This document shows positions 22,960 through 35,939 of a stretch of 64,000 bases of DNA, in pieces. The stretch's first letter is position 1, and each line of letters begins with the position of its first letter. This DNA is from Apoda limacodes (Eukaryota > Arthropoda > Insecta > Lepidoptera > Limacodidae): contig OX291557.1 in NCBI GenBank assembly GCA_946406115.1, positions 8,278,501 to 8,342,500 of the forward strand, written 5' to 3'. The translations under genes were made by a program, and so were the position numbers. The notes beneath the pieces were generated by a model, which was not told the DNA's origin, ran no database searches, and saw only the letters and a program-made list of their open reading frames with translations.

Positions 22960-23125
22960 AGCTCAATTGAGCGTTCCGTTACGGCGAAATTTTGAATTTT
23001 CCCCGGGACTCAAAATATCTCCATACCAAATTTTATCTTAATCCCTTAAGCGGTTCTCGATCTATCCTGAGGTTGTAGCGTGATTGCGTAGGTCACAAAC
23101 ATCCAAACTTTCCAATTTATAATAT
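22960..23125 (+). repeat. Short element fragment ('ccccgggactcaaaatatct')
   Basis: Matches in order the 3' half of the repeat at 23126-23412, through ttttccccgggactcaaa, ccataccaaattttatctta and ggttc. It ends accatccaaa-like in 'aacatccaaactttccaatttataatatt'-type sequence. A second copy follows directly, giving a head-to-tail pair. Confidence 0.65.
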
Positions 23126-23412
23126 TCCACCACCAGCCCTAAATTGGGCTATCTGCCTAGGATTCTAACGACAACTCCTTAATTATTCTAATGAAGTTTG
23201 CTATAGCAAGCTACAGTTCGTTCAAGCACGGTAATAGTTATTCCCGCGGAAACTTTTAAATTTTTTGGAATAAAAACTATCCTGTGTCCTTCCCCGGGAC
23301 GCAAACTATTTTCATACATTTCATCTACATCGGTTCAGCGGTTTAAGCGTGAAGAGGTAATAGACGACATACAGAGTTACTTTCGCATTTATAATATTAA
23401 TTGGATATAGAT
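23126..23412 (+). repeat. Short element copy, 'tttcgcatttataatatta' family
   Basis: Contains attattctaatgaagtttgc, tattcccgcggaaac, ccttccccgggacgcaaact, ggttcagcggtttaagcgtg and tactttcgcatttataatat in the same order as the copy at 29029-29330. The inner attattctaatgaag start is conserved in both. Confidence 0.75.
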
Positions 23413-23507
23413 AAGTATGGATTAGCTGTCGTCCTCTTGTGGACCTAAGAGAAAAAAAAAAAATGCGAAGCTTTGATAAATTTTTTTTTTGCTATCCTTG
23501 AGAACTA

Positions 23508-23830
23508 TGTTTTTTTTTATACCACTAAAGTGCTTAAGGTCCGCGTGGTATTAATTGGCCACCGCAACTTATGGACGCTTGCAACACCTGAAGCATAACT
23601 CGCGCATTGCCGACCCTTCAAATATCCAATAACCTCTTTCTAGAAAACGCCATACTGCAGTCCTTAGGAAAGAAATCCTTGGCAGGTAGCTCATTCCAAA
23701 ACCCAAGTGTTTGCGGGAGGAAGTTCCTCTGAAACCGCCCTGTATGATTTTAGCAGGACAAGAAATACTGTTGCCCTATCCCAAATATCTCTTTAAAATG
23801 AAATTTTAACGTTCTTCCATAGCTCCCTTT
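23508..23830 (-). repeat. Longer, diverged copy of the 'taccactaaggtggcaaac' family
   Basis: A T run and ataccactaaagtgc lead into the shared body and its acccttcaaatatccaataa boundary. It then continues for about 190 bp (tagctcattccaaaacccaa, aagttcctctgaaaccgc) beyond the end of the other copies. It therefore shows that the short copies are truncated at a common point. Confidence 0.65.
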
Positions 23831-26800
23831 CCCTAGCGACGAAGTAAATAAATAACTTGTTATTTATTTACCACTTGCCTTGTAGATAACCTTTTGATTA
23901 GGTACATTTAACTATTGTTTGTAGTTAATTAAATGGAATAATGGTTTTTCCAAGGGAGATAACCATATTTTTATGTAAAGTTTTCAGAAGAAGTAAGTTA
24001 ACTAAAACAAAATAATGCCTTAGAGATTTAACTTCAATCATTGCTTATTACAATAAGTTGCAAATAATAAAATTTAGCGAAAGTTAAGTAATCATCAAAA
24101 TCAGTTTAAATAAAAGAACGATTGGTCAACTGTCCATAAATATCTGGGTGAGTTGGCTACAGAGTCAAGGTAGAAACTCAGTTAACAATAGCAGAATTAT
24201 AAATCGTTTTTTCTTAGTTTAATTCGTCATCCATTGCAGCTTCTATATCATCTTCAGTTAAGATACCGTATACGCATAAAAAATAGTTAATGTTAAGAAC
24301 GGATCCATAAACATAGCCTCACATTATATATGGTTTCAAATTCATAATACCATCAAAATATCATAAAAACTATAAATAATTGTTAAACTAAACTAAAAAT
24401 TGCCTTAAAAAATTTGCCAAATCTGTTTTGATGAAATTGTATATATAATTCACATTTTAATTTTTAAATCACGACTACAATCATTTGAAATCACACAAAC
24501 TAAACCAAAAGAAAAGTGTCATCTTCTGGTGTTTGGTTTTCAAATAACACCACTTTATGGCCAACTAACCCTGACGGCTATCTCCCCCGGAATTACCCTA
24601 ATTGCTTTTTTAGTGTTTAAATAAGTTTGATTTCACACTTGGTCCTACCTTTTAAAAACCTAATTTTATATTTTTTTGGTGGCCCTGTGGCTATGTAGAC
24701 TAGCTAAAATATATGTTCTAGGTAGTATATTTTTCATAAAGTTATTATTCTCCTCACACACCGAAAAGGTTACTAAACTGGCCCTAAACTCGGATGGAAT
24801 ATCTGTGTCGTGACTGTTATTATTCGTAATAAAAAAGGTCTTGGTAATTTTTATTTTAGGCGGTTTGCAGGCCTAGTTTAATATAGAGCATATGGTAATT
24901 TTTGTACAGTTTTGGCATCTTTTGGCGTCACAATCCTTCTTTTTTTGTAGCAAGAAAACGACCAGAAATGGAAATTGTGTGTAGAATGTCAAATCGTGAT
25001 AATGTAGTGAAAACGTACTCACATCACTTTCTGCCTTAAGTCATTCAAGTTTAGAGTCAATATAGTGTAGATAAGTTTAGTTTAGTCTTACGGCATGGTT
25101 GCTTCCTTGCGAAATGTCTAGAAAACTAAGATTCTGCCGTATATGGTGAAATGGATCTCGGTTCAGGCGTGGACTATTCGTATGCTAAACTAGACTCTAT
25201 TTCAAGAGAATAAGGACGAGTGCCTTAGCTAAAACGAATAGATGTCAGTAAGGTACTACGCATCGCACCTTAGATGTCGATGGCTCGTGTAAACAGCTGT
25301 ATATTTTCTTGTCGCAGAGACATCCGCCGTGTGTTCCACATCATATGTTTTTTTAGATATATCTCAGGATTCTGAAACTGGTATAAATAATTAGGTTTAG
25401 TATAAGTCAAAGCATGAAAGCTGCTCTAAGACTTTTGGTCTGACATATTTATTGCATCACTGAAATGCCTTTAAGGGGAATCCGAATCAGATTTTTATAT
25501 ACACTTCAACGACTTACACACTAACAAAATAGTACTCAAGATGCGGTAAACGGACAGAATAATAGTCAGATCGGGATATAAAGGAAACTGCTGATATGTG
25601 TATGTCGAAAGAGACTTAGAAAAGAAGGCTTTTTAAACTATCGCGGGTTTTATCTATAATTACTATAGACGGAGCCTATGTCACAGTATATAGTTGTTTA
25701 CAATTTAGAATGTCAGTATTCTTACAAACAAAAATATCAAATTTCCTGGAAATTTTTAAACGCATAAGAATTGAATATTATCAATGCCTAATGTTTCACT
25801 GCTTCACTGCTAAACAGAATATAAGCTAATATATTTTTTCCAAAGCGTACTGACTGGAGCCGATTAAATATAGAATATTTACAGCCTTTCCTACTACAGC
25901 CTGGGAAGGAATATTTTAACGTGGCCTACGCATTACCACTTCGCCTTAGTAATTCTTTGCGCTTTAGTTAGCCACTCTAGTTCTTTTAGGGATTTCCTCA
26001 TTTTGTAGCCTTTAATACCATGTTGATACCAACAATTATGGACCAGCGGAGTAACATTACACGATGGGGAATATATATATGACTTAGTAATAACTTCTAT
26101 AAAGATTTCTTCTAAATCTTTGTTATAATTTTCGCAGTCTTGGGTACGTAAGGGTATGCCACAGAAAGTAATTGAGATGTAAATATCAAAAAAATTTTTG
26201 GCTTTTATGCAAGATTATTTAAGAGTAGAATTGAAATTGTTGTCTTTAGTCATTCAGCCACCAAGACCAACTATTTGCCTTAGAAATACGTAATAACCGT
26301 AATCTAAAAAAGCGTGATTGTATACAGAGACCGAATTACTCGTTCTGTGGAAGTTGGCTAATTCACTGATCGTTTTTGTTGGCTACATTTACATTGTGTT
26401 TGAGCATTGAATGGATCGCGTGACATTGTCTTGATTCTTTATGAAATGTTGAAATGATATAGGCGGTTTATGACTGACGTTTTTTTCTGTTATAAGTTAC
26501 GACAACAGATCTGTTAGTTGTCGACCTTAACCTTATCCTACATTTATTTTGTTGCAATTTTTACGCTCTCCTTTAATTCTTGCATGCAAATTGATATTTA
26601 AATTTTATTATGACTGTAACAGTGTTTTGTGACCGGCATGAAATTTGGTTTCATGCTTCTGTAGATATTCGTCATAGCTGAAATCAAGTATGTTTTTTGG
26701 TATGATGCCTGATTCGAATAGTTATTGCTTGCTACTTCGTCTGCGTTAAAGTCGGGATAACAATCTTAACTTATATATATAATTTGATAACAAATTCCTT

Positions 26801-28754
26801 TACTGTTATCGGCGCCAGCCTCAATACCGACTTTTATGTATACTTTTGGCCCCTTTATCTGTCCAATAGGGTATTTAAGTGAATTTAGGATGGAAGGAAT
26901 GTAAGTGGATGGAAGTGGATAGGATCCATTTGCCAAATTCAAGTTTTACAATTCGTATGTCGAGTAGGTAGTTTTTGGAGGTCGTATTTTGTTGTCAATG
27001 GTATTTCGCTTTCAAACATATAACCAGCATTTAACATCAAAAAAAGAATGTTTTATGTTGTTTAAAATGATCTTCTGAAACACAACTTGCATTAAAATAA
27101 TGTTAGTCTCCCAATAAACATTTTGTTGCTTTAGTCAAAATTCCTAATTAAACATAATAACAAGTAAAATTACCTGCTACAGAATATATAGATTTACGAG
27201 TATACGAGTACGTTACATTAATATAAGTTATTTAAACTCGTTGAGGTGTCAACACGTTTCTTATTGGTTGATATTCGCTAAAATACATCCTATTTGCGTT
27301 ACCAACAGTTCTATTATAATTAAACATTACACATTGCGTAGTGAAGAGCATAGTAAATATTTCCTAACTTTTATTTGTTCCACATATTGCAATTATAACT
27401 TCGCTTATAATCACACGCTAAGGTTTGCCAACCTCGTCTCTATAATAAGGAGGATATTACTCATTCAATTCAACAATTGTAAAATGAAGAAAACGAGAAG
27501 TGTAGCTAGCTAAGTGTGTCAAGTACGTCCCTGTCCAATGCTCAGGTTGGTACAGCCAACAATGAAAATGGCAACAATTGCATCAATGTTTGGCAACAAT
27601 TACCTTAGTTAGCTGTGTCTTCATGAGTTTCTGATTCCTGTTTGATAGTAACGAACGGGTACTTTATGCGGATTGTGATTTTTGGTGAAAACTCATATAC
27701 AAATTTGTATTGTGATAGTTGTGATTTATAACATACAAACGTCGATATAAGACATTTACAGCATTAACTTAACATAAGCAAGTGTAGTCCTTCAAATCAC
27801 CAAATTCTTTAAGATGGCCCCCAACGCGCATATACATTTGCGTAATGAGCGTTAAGCTGAAATCGACAATGTTAATCTCAAATAGAGCTCATTTTTCTGT
27901 GGCAAAAATATATTATGGATAGGCGTAGAGCTTAGCGTAAAAAGTGGAAAATCATTGACTACAATTATATCACATAAGATATAAAAATTCTATTACAGTA
28001 ATTTTCTAGCTTTATAGTTACTTTACATTTCATGAAGTAAATTATGTTCCCGCTACTAGAGGTTCGGGTTAAATTAATCAAAATGTAAATAAATCATAAA
28101 ATCTTTTTATTTCATGATATATTTAATTTCCTTGCCCTTAAACTATCTAAAGTCTATTTAAGAACAAAAATAAAAACTTATATTAGAATGTAGGCGGTAT
28201 AAAGGCTTTATAATTCTTGGATATACATTTCATGTACTTGCATATCGATGTTCTTATAAGCTTCTACGACCGGCAAACTCCCAGCCAGTGATCTCACAGA
28301 TAAACCATGACTCATGCCCAATAAGGCTTAATTTGGCTCAGTCTTCGTTTGGGGCCAAACAAATCTGACAACTTTTTCCATCTTTTGTCAGGTAATAAAT
28401 GTGTTCTTGGAAGTAGTTTTGCATTTAACAAACGCACATATATATCGCGCATCGACCTGATTACGTGAAAACGAGATACAGCGGTGGTCATAGAATTAAG
28501 AACGATTCATAATACGGAGCCAAAATTATTTTGACACTAGAATTCCGGTACAATAAGTTTTTGAACATACTTTGAAGAAATTGTAGTGTATTTTACGACT
28601 TACTCTGACTTATAAATCTTGTCAAACTTAAATGACGAGGACTTATTTAATAACCGCAAAATGGCTGGACATTAATAAAGAACTAAAGTATCTTTTCATT
28701 TTAATTTTTTTAAATGAAATGCGATGTTTTTCATTGCTGTTTTTTGGTTGTCTT
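23831..28754. other. Long-intron sequence, no supported gene
   Basis: Nearly 5 kb, AT-rich and mostly unique by eye. No open frame has both splice sites and codon-like composition. The largest frame (27241-27513) is AT-rich and not coding-like. A weak acceptor-donor junction, ttttgtcag|gtaata, is at 28391|28392. Confidence 0.5.
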
Positions 28755-28992
28755 AATTATACTTAAGAAGTTTGTTAAAGCAAGCTATAGCTGCAGCTAT
28801 AGTTCGTTCAATTAGTTACTTCAATGAGTTACTCCTACGGGAACTTTTGAATTTTCCGGGATAAAGAGTAGCGTATGTTCTGTTCCAGAACCTAACTTAT
28901 ATGTGTGCCAAGTTTCATCTCGATCCGTCCAGTGGTTGAAGCGCGATTGAGTTACAACCATCCAAACTTTCGCATTTATAATAGTAGTAGGA
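28755..28992 (+). repeat. Short element copy with 18-bp palindrome
   Basis: Belongs to the 'tttcgcatttataata' family. It includes a perfect palindrome ctatagctgcagctatag at 28785-28802, followed by cctacgggaacttttgaatt, catctcgatccgtccagtgg and aactttcgcatttataatag. Confidence 0.75.
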
Positions 28993-29028
28993 TTTATAAG
29001 TTAATTTATTGGTTAATGAGTTAATTGA

Positions 29029-29330
29029 TTAGCTTTTGCCAGCGGCTCCGCCCGCCCTATATTCGATTATCGGCGTGGAATTTCTACGTCAACTCCCTAA
29101 TTATACTAATGAAGTTTGTTAAAGCAAGCTATAGCTGTAGCTATAGTTCGTTTCAGCTCGATTATATTTATTCCCGCGACAACTTTTACATTTTTCGGAA
29201 TAAAAACTTTCATATGTCCTTCCTCGGGACTCAAACTATGTCCATTCAAATTTTCATCTTAATCGGTTCAGCGGTTTAAACGTAAAGAGGTAACAGACAG
29301 TCAGAGTTACTCTCGCATTAATAATGTTAT
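29029..29330 (+). repeat. Fullest short element copy of the family
   Basis: Starts tagcttttgccagcggctcc, passes an imperfect palindrome (ctatagctgtagctatag, 29129-29146) and ttcctcgggactcaaactat, and ends tactctcgcattaataatgt. It lies 37 bp after the preceding copy in the same orientation. The open frame at 29025-29279 is incidental. Confidence 0.8.
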
Positions 29331-29469
29331 GGATTTAAAAACAGTTTGTTGTAAGTACAATTACTAAACATTTGATTACTGAAAGAACATATAATCATAA
29401 TCATAATTGTTTGCTTGGTAAAAATGTTTGTTATATATTTTCGTAGTTCAACTAAAGTGGATGTATCTA

Positions 29470-29660
29470 TTGAACAATGATTGTAACTAGTCAATTTGTC
29501 TCCGAACTAACGGCATGCTGGCTGCGCCTGCGTGTATTGTATTGTATCGCGTGTAATTACACATTACCCAATGCAGCACAACACTACACAATGGGCGGAC
29601 ATTAGTCAGTGAGGTGTGCGCTCGCACCACTGGCCCACAAACCCAGCGTGTGTGCAGCCT
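29470..29660. promoter_or_regulatory. Isolated GC-rich block, possible regulatory element
   Basis: A GC-richer block in AT-rich sequence contains tgtattgtattgtatcgcgt and aggtgtgcgctcgcaccactgg. No coding frame or matching repeat in the window is seen. It could be a promoter, an enhancer or an old element. Confidence 0.25.
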
Positions 29661-30617
29661 ACGTTATGCTACGTATTAAATCAATTATACTTTTTGTAAA
29701 ACTGTGGCGTGTATTGACCTTTGTATAGCTTCCGTAGCTTCATGTAAACTTATATAAGATTATTTTTTAACTGTTTTCTACAATAGTTATTTAAATACCT
29801 TTAACATTAGGCGTCAGTAATACCTACCGTTTTTTGCTAGGATTTCCTTCATAAGAGATAGGAAGACAGAAAAGGGCATATAATAATTTGACGATTCAAA
29901 AAAAATTGAATAGAAACTCTTTGACGACTCGAATCAGTGTGCCTTGTGTCAGTTTTTAACGCTACTATCGCGTTCGCGTCAACGAAATACATGTATGGAA
30001 ATAAAGGAGCGACTCTAGCGGACGCGTTTGAATTTTTTTTCGTATAGGACTTTTTATGAATACGCGAACGGAATAGTAAAGTTAAAAACATGCAAAAACT
30101 CACACTCGGCACATCCGACTGAAATTTCATTAAATCATTATTGTATTTTAATGATATTATTTAAACTCTAACAAACTTAAAAAAAAAAATTAATCCTTTT
30201 TTGTTTAATTTCCTAAGTATTTTGGCAAAATAACCTTAAAGTTCTAAGTGCTTATTTTTACGTTTAAACTTGGGTAAAGTATAGCCATGTTAATTATTTA
30301 ATTGTTTTATAGCACTTAATTATGAATAGACAATCAATTTATTTTCCTGTATTTCAGTGAAAACATCAGTTAAATATCATGTAATTACAAATTGCGTCGT
30401 TCGTGTCTTCACTCAAAGTGGTACTGCCAAGTTACACTGGCTCTTCATAAAAAATTAAAGCTATTAAATAAACAGGGAAATTTAACAAAGAAAATTGTGT
30501 GCTATTAAGAGGTACCTCCAGGAGGGATACATGAGAATAGCATTGGTGTTGATGATTGAGCAGCTGAATTGTGAATCGCGTTACAATTGTATAATATGAC
30601 ATTCATTATAAGATAAG

Positions 30618-30904
30618 AAAAATCGCCCAAGTGCGAGTCGGACTCGCGCACGAAGGGTTCCGTACCATTATCTACAAAAACGAGCAAAAAATAATCACGT
30701 ATGTTGTATGGTAGCCCCCGTAAATAATATTTTTTTTCTGTTTTTTAGTATTTGTTGTTATAGCGGCAACAGAAATACATCTTCTGTGAAAATTTCAACT
30801 GTCTAGCTATTACGGTTCATGAGATACAGCCTGGTGACAGACGGACGGACAGCGAAGTCTTTGTAATAGGTTTCCTAATTACCTTTCAAGTACGGAACCC
30901 TAAA
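30618..30904 (-). mobile_element. Non-autonomous 'tagggttccgtacc' element, copy 2
   Basis: Reverse-oriented copy. It starts aatcgcccaagtgcgagtcg, has gggttccgtaccattatcta and ttatagcggcaacagaaata inside, and ends tacggaaccctaaaaac. It closely matches copies at 22611-22906 and 52203-52641. Confidence 0.82.
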
Positions 30905-33850
30905 AACATCGTAATCAAGAAAACCAGTTTCGTGATTTAACGAAAAAATTACATGAGAGTAATTACAAGTGTCACTTGCGCTAATTCGATGTAATAAAGA
31001 TAATTCACTCTTTAATGACGCGTCGTCTGATAGTGAAGTGGTAGAGGTCGACAGCGGAAGAGTTAGTTAACAAGTCGAAGGCGAGAGGTTATTACTCGCA
31101 AACAGTCGCGGCTAACGGCTTACAAATTAACACCGGTCGTAACTCCGTCTCTTACCTCCCCTCTTTTCCCCCAAAAGGGTATTTTACTGCTACTTCAATT
31201 GTTCACGTCGTTGTTGAAGTTGTCGATAAAATGTCTAGGATCTATTGAAAACTTTTACTAAATTCTATTGCCGTAATGCATTTAAGTAAGATTATATAGT
31301 TGGTAATATATCTACTTGTACAGGTGTGGTAGATTGTAGTGTGTATTTGTTTCAAGGTGCGTTTCTTATAAAAAAGCGTTGCTACCTAAATTTAACACTA
31401 CATGATAGTAGCATTTATCGTTTCAGAAAACCTATAAAGGTTAAGACCATTAATAACCCTGGTAGTGCTTAAATGAAACACTCGATGCTGGCCCTTTTAA
31501 CGTCAAACTTAAAAACGTAGATAGATATATATCGACACACTAACTAACTCCAAAAATTTCATCCTGAATTATAGCACAATAAAGCCTCTACTTGACACCT
31601 ACTACTTCCGCTTACCAAAAAGCAGCGCTTTGGATTCGAGATGAGTGATTTAGATTTTATTAAATAAGAATTAAAAAAAAACAGTTGAATTTATTTTTTT
31701 AGTAACCAGGATTTCTATTCCTGTATTGAGTGAGACACAGCGCAAAATAAATGAAAAAAAAAACATTGTGAAGACTAGAGAATCGTATTGTTTATGTAAG
31801 TGATCAAATGGAGATCAAATCGAAATAATAAAAAGAAAACTAATAAAAGTGTTTTGTAACTGCTTACCTCATGTAAAGACTCAAGGACATCCTATTGTTT
31901 GAAGTTTTATTGAATAGGTATTCTTTTTCCAATGTGTATGTAATTATTGTTACTGTCTCAGGTATTAGATGATTATTTGTTCTTTCTTGTATATATTCAA
32001 GCGTTCTTGTTTATTTTATATTTGTTTATTTTGTTCTTATTTTTTTGTTGGATTCTCTTATATAGTATAATGTAAAAATAGGGTCTCTTTCATTCATTAG
32101 CTTACTTACCACAAAATTTTATCTTTTTAATATATTAGTCAGATAGATGATACATAATAGATCAGCTAGTCGTCAGGGTCACCATTATCTTTATATTGTA
32201 TCGATATATCGATAAAGTACGACTGGTTTGCCTATTTTAGCTTTTCCGTTACTACCATAAAAAGTTACAAGACACACGAGTTGTCAATTAAGACAATCTT
32301 ACGAGGTCTATGTAAGCCATTATATTTTTTGCAATGTAAAAAATATTGTGTACTAGACTTAAAAGAATCCTATAAAGGTCGTATATTTGGAGACAGTAAA
32401 GTTGTCTTAATAAAATACTAATACTTATGCTTGTTTACATTTATAAACGAATTCGTTTTCTATCTTGTCTATTATGCTTCGGAATAAATTAACTTGAACT
32501 TCATCATATTCAACATATTATTTTTGTTAGGTATTAGATGTAAGACTTTATTAAAACTGACTGTACATTTACCTACTACTGTACCTGAATTTAGAATCTG
32601 TCATGCTGTATTGAATAAAAACCAGTGACTGAATGAGTTAAAGCAATTTATTTTAATTTGACATTTATGTGTGTTGTAACTTTTGTGAACAAGTTGATCG
32701 CTTAGGTCCAGTCAAGGAACTTGCAGTCATCTGAATACAAAATTGTCTAGACCGAGATTGAAATGTGTGTCTGAAAGTTATGAACAAAAAAATTTATGTG
32801 GTTGATAGAATTTTGAGCTGGTGTGCAAATGAGCCGTTGACTAATGTTAAATGTTTAACGTTGACAATAAAAAAAAAATTAATACCTGCACAAAAATAAT
32901 AATGAAATAACAGAAGTGATAGATGCAAAGATTCGAAATAATTAGGGTAATTGCCATATTAGTTTATTTTAGTTTCTACTCTAGCTTCTTTGATAATTAC
33001 GGTTCAATATTAATAAGGTTCGGCCATTTTAGCACCGAAAAGGACGCAACAACAATTTAGAAAGTAAATTAAAATCCAAATAAACACTTGTTGGTTGTTT
33101 AAAGTGATAATTCTTATCTATTAACATTTCGACTGTGTCTTACCATTACTTTGTACACGCACAAAACCAAAGCATCATGCATTATAAAGAATTAATACTT
33201 ATTCTATTTTTCTATTCTTATGTATTTGCGTGAACGTCTTAACCATAATTTACCATAACCGAAAGTTTTTTAATAGAAATATATCAACCTAGCTTTGATA
33301 GAAATTTTATTCTTTTGGAATTAATAAGGTAAATATATAATATATGAACAATATTTTTTATATTTCTTTCCCATATGTACTTGTTATCCAGAAACCACTG
33401 ACGGTTAGTTTGAAATAGCGAAATTGTTTCATCATAGTATTTTGCCAACAATACCGTATCGAATGAAAGTTTATTTAGCAGGTTTTTGCACATCAATCCG
33501 AAGAACCGGTGTACGGTAAAGCCAACAAACCATGGCATATCGTTGAACCGTGTTAGTTGCGTTACGTGAAACGACTATGTACGGTTTGCAACGTTATATT
33601 TTACAAATTGTTACAAGTGTTACTAAAATAACGTTATAGCTGCACTCTCGTTTTCAACGGAAATAAGCAGGCGTGCTGATTTCGTTTCGATTTCATGCGC
33701 AGTATGTTTGGCTCTGTGTTCAGAGTTAGATCGATGTAGGTTAACGAGGCAGATAAAGTTGCATTAGTTGCCACTGATGGAGCCAGATGGTCTTATGGTT
33801 ATTGGGTGCAGTCAATTGCATTTGTGTACTGTATTAAATTCTTGTTACTG
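30905..33850. other. Long-intron sequence, no supported gene
   Basis: A GC-richer stretch at 31010-31215 (gacgcgtcgtctgatagtga to ttttcccccaaaagggtatt) stands out and might be regulatory. A weak acceptor-donor junction, ctgtctcag|gtatta, lies at 31961|31962. Otherwise it is AT-rich and featureless. Confidence 0.45.
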
Positions 33851-33915
33851 TTTGTTTCAGGTATGTTTACACACATATATTTATTGATTCACTGTGGTCC
33901 TAACACTTCATCAAA
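33846..33915 (+). promoter_or_regulatory. Candidate recursive-splicing (ratchet) site A with downstream 5' splice site
   Basis: The sequence ttactgtttgtttcag (ending 33860) is a good 3' splice site. It is followed with no gap by gtatgt (33861-33866), a good 5' splice site. A second donor, tcaaa|gtaagt, starts at 33916, defining a potential 55-nt recursive exon. In Drosophila and vertebrates very long introns can be removed stepwise at such fused sites. It lies 15.6 kb after exon 7 in an intron longer than 45 kb. This is inference from sequence only. Confidence 0.5.
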
Positions 33916-35410
33916 GTAAGTTTGAATTGTCTTTATCAATTAATTTATTTTTGTATCTTTGTCATTAACACTAGCATTTCATCTACTGCAAAGATAGTCT
34001 TCACTTATGCGCGCCACAATTTTTTTCTTTTAGCTACTTTTCTTAGGTCGTGTTGATCTACCTAGTACGATAACCGTAAACTCCAAAAAATTGTTTGTTG
34101 GTCGTAATACCATAATAATATCAATTTTTATCTATCTTTTTATTGAATGTGTGAACTGTGACATGTTTTTATCTATTAAGGGTTTTAAATAAACATCGTA
34201 ATAAAAACATCTAACAACGTCCCTTTTATCTCTTAAGATAAGTTACGGAATGTCAAAACTTTCTGAACCCAACTTGACTTTTAGTTGATAAAAAAACTGT
34301 ATTTCGAGTCCTAACATCAGGTTCTGTATTGAAAACAGTACATTGCATCGCCGCACATTGTCTTTGGTATAGTAATATATTTTATGAGTTGATACGTACT
34401 TAACAAAGTACGTGATATTCCTGAAGTAAATGCCAGGCAATGTTTCGCCATTTAAAGTCTGCCTCCTATGAGAACTTTAGCAATTGCACGTGTCCCACCC
34501 GAGTTGAACGGAATGGTACACAAAGGTCGCAAGTTGAATAGACACACGGAACGGCAGATGCTTCGCAATAGATTGTTACGTGTACCTATTCATGTCCAGA
34601 AGTACCTACCAAATAGAGTAGACGGAAAAGGAACTAACACATTTTGTATCCGATTCTAAAACTAAAAAATATTGATAAACGATCAGTAGTGTATTCGTTT
34701 CCGATAACTTTAGAGCAAAAGTCCCAAAAAAAATTTAGGATCTTATAGGGAGAGATTTTGCCGTCGTAAAATATATATATACATATATATATGTATATGA
34801 GTCCAGGATTTTATATATATAGGTAGATATATATTTTAGATATATATATAGGTAGGGTTATTATCATAAAATTGTTGAAATTAAAAGCTCAAACTAAAAG
34901 TTCTCTATAGACATGTCTTCAATATCTTTAGCTGAATCTATTTGCTCCAATTTTGGTTTGTTAGGAAATTTAGGAAAATTGGCATGTATAATATGTTTTG
35001 CTGAATCCGTTTTCTTTAGTAATGTAAGTTTGTCTTTATTGTTAAAATTGTTTAATCTTGAGCATACGCTTCGCCATGTCCATTGTTCTTCGCTATTACA
35101 ATATCGATAGCCTTTAAGCGTGCGTGCATGTCTTCATTGTTTATTAAGTACTATGCCTAACCGTCTTATTATCAAATAGCCCTTTTGTTTAGTGCTATTA
35201 TGTCATTTATGTCGACATGTTAATTTATATTTGATGTTTCGATATTGAAGTGATTAAATTGTAATTTAGTAGTAAGTCTTACGTTTCTTTTTTTTGGATG
35301 GATGGATATTATAAATATATATCATTTAAATATATAAGATACATTTTGAAAGGATAAGGTTGGGTTATTGTTTTTAAAACTAGCTAATATAATTTTGTTG
35401 CATATATTTA
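33916..35410. other. Long-intron sequence with AT microsatellite
   Basis: An (AT)n-rich patch with two tatatataggtag segments lies at about 34770-34858. The open frame at 34468-34659 is GC-richer than its surroundings (MRTLAIARVPPELNGMVHKG), but no family is recognised and no splice sites bound it. Confidence 0.4.
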
Positions 35411-35415
35411 TTTAC

Positions 35416-35560
35416 AACTAGCTGTGCCATGCGGTTTCATTCACGGATAATCACTATTCCTGTGGGCACTTTGTAACGAGATCGAATCCAGGATCTATGT
35501 GCTGCTATCCAAATTCCATTAGCCGTTTTTGCGGGATTAGGTCACAAAACATTCAGCGAC
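35416..35560 (+). repeat. Degenerate short element fragment
   Basis: Contains aactagctgtgccatgcggt and cactattcctgtgggcactt, which resemble the 5' blocks of the dispersed short element copies such as 4978-5175. Confidence 0.4.
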
Positions 35561-35939
35561 ATATCCTTATATGTTACATAATATTTATTGCACATAAATA
35601 ACAAAGGAATACAGTAACAGAAGAATATACTTATGTACAATTTTGGGAGCCAATTCCTATTCTTAAAAGAAAACAATTAAGCAAAAACTATTCTTTTGAA
35701 GGTATGTTATCTAAAAACTTTATACTTTTTCATAACTTTCTCTTACTTAAAAAGAGTGCTTTGGCTCTATGGTTATCCAAAAATGTATTTTGTTATAAAT
35801 TATTTTACCTGTAACCGAAATACCACAAAATATGTATTTTCCTACTTGTAATAACAAAAAACGATGACCAGAGGAAACTAAAAAAAATTTTTTTTTTTTT
35901 AACTTTTTTAAAACAAATACTATTAGTGCTTAGACACAT

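Noticed and set aside
28370..28397. Third recursive splice site, ttttgtcag|gtaata
   Set aside because: The acceptor is good, but gtaata is a weak donor. Kept below the two gtatgt sites. The same applies to 31961|31962 (gtatta).
34468..34659. 63-codon frame MRTLAIARVPPELNG...
   Set aside because: Somewhat coding-like, but without splice sites, family match or start context. Not called as a gene.
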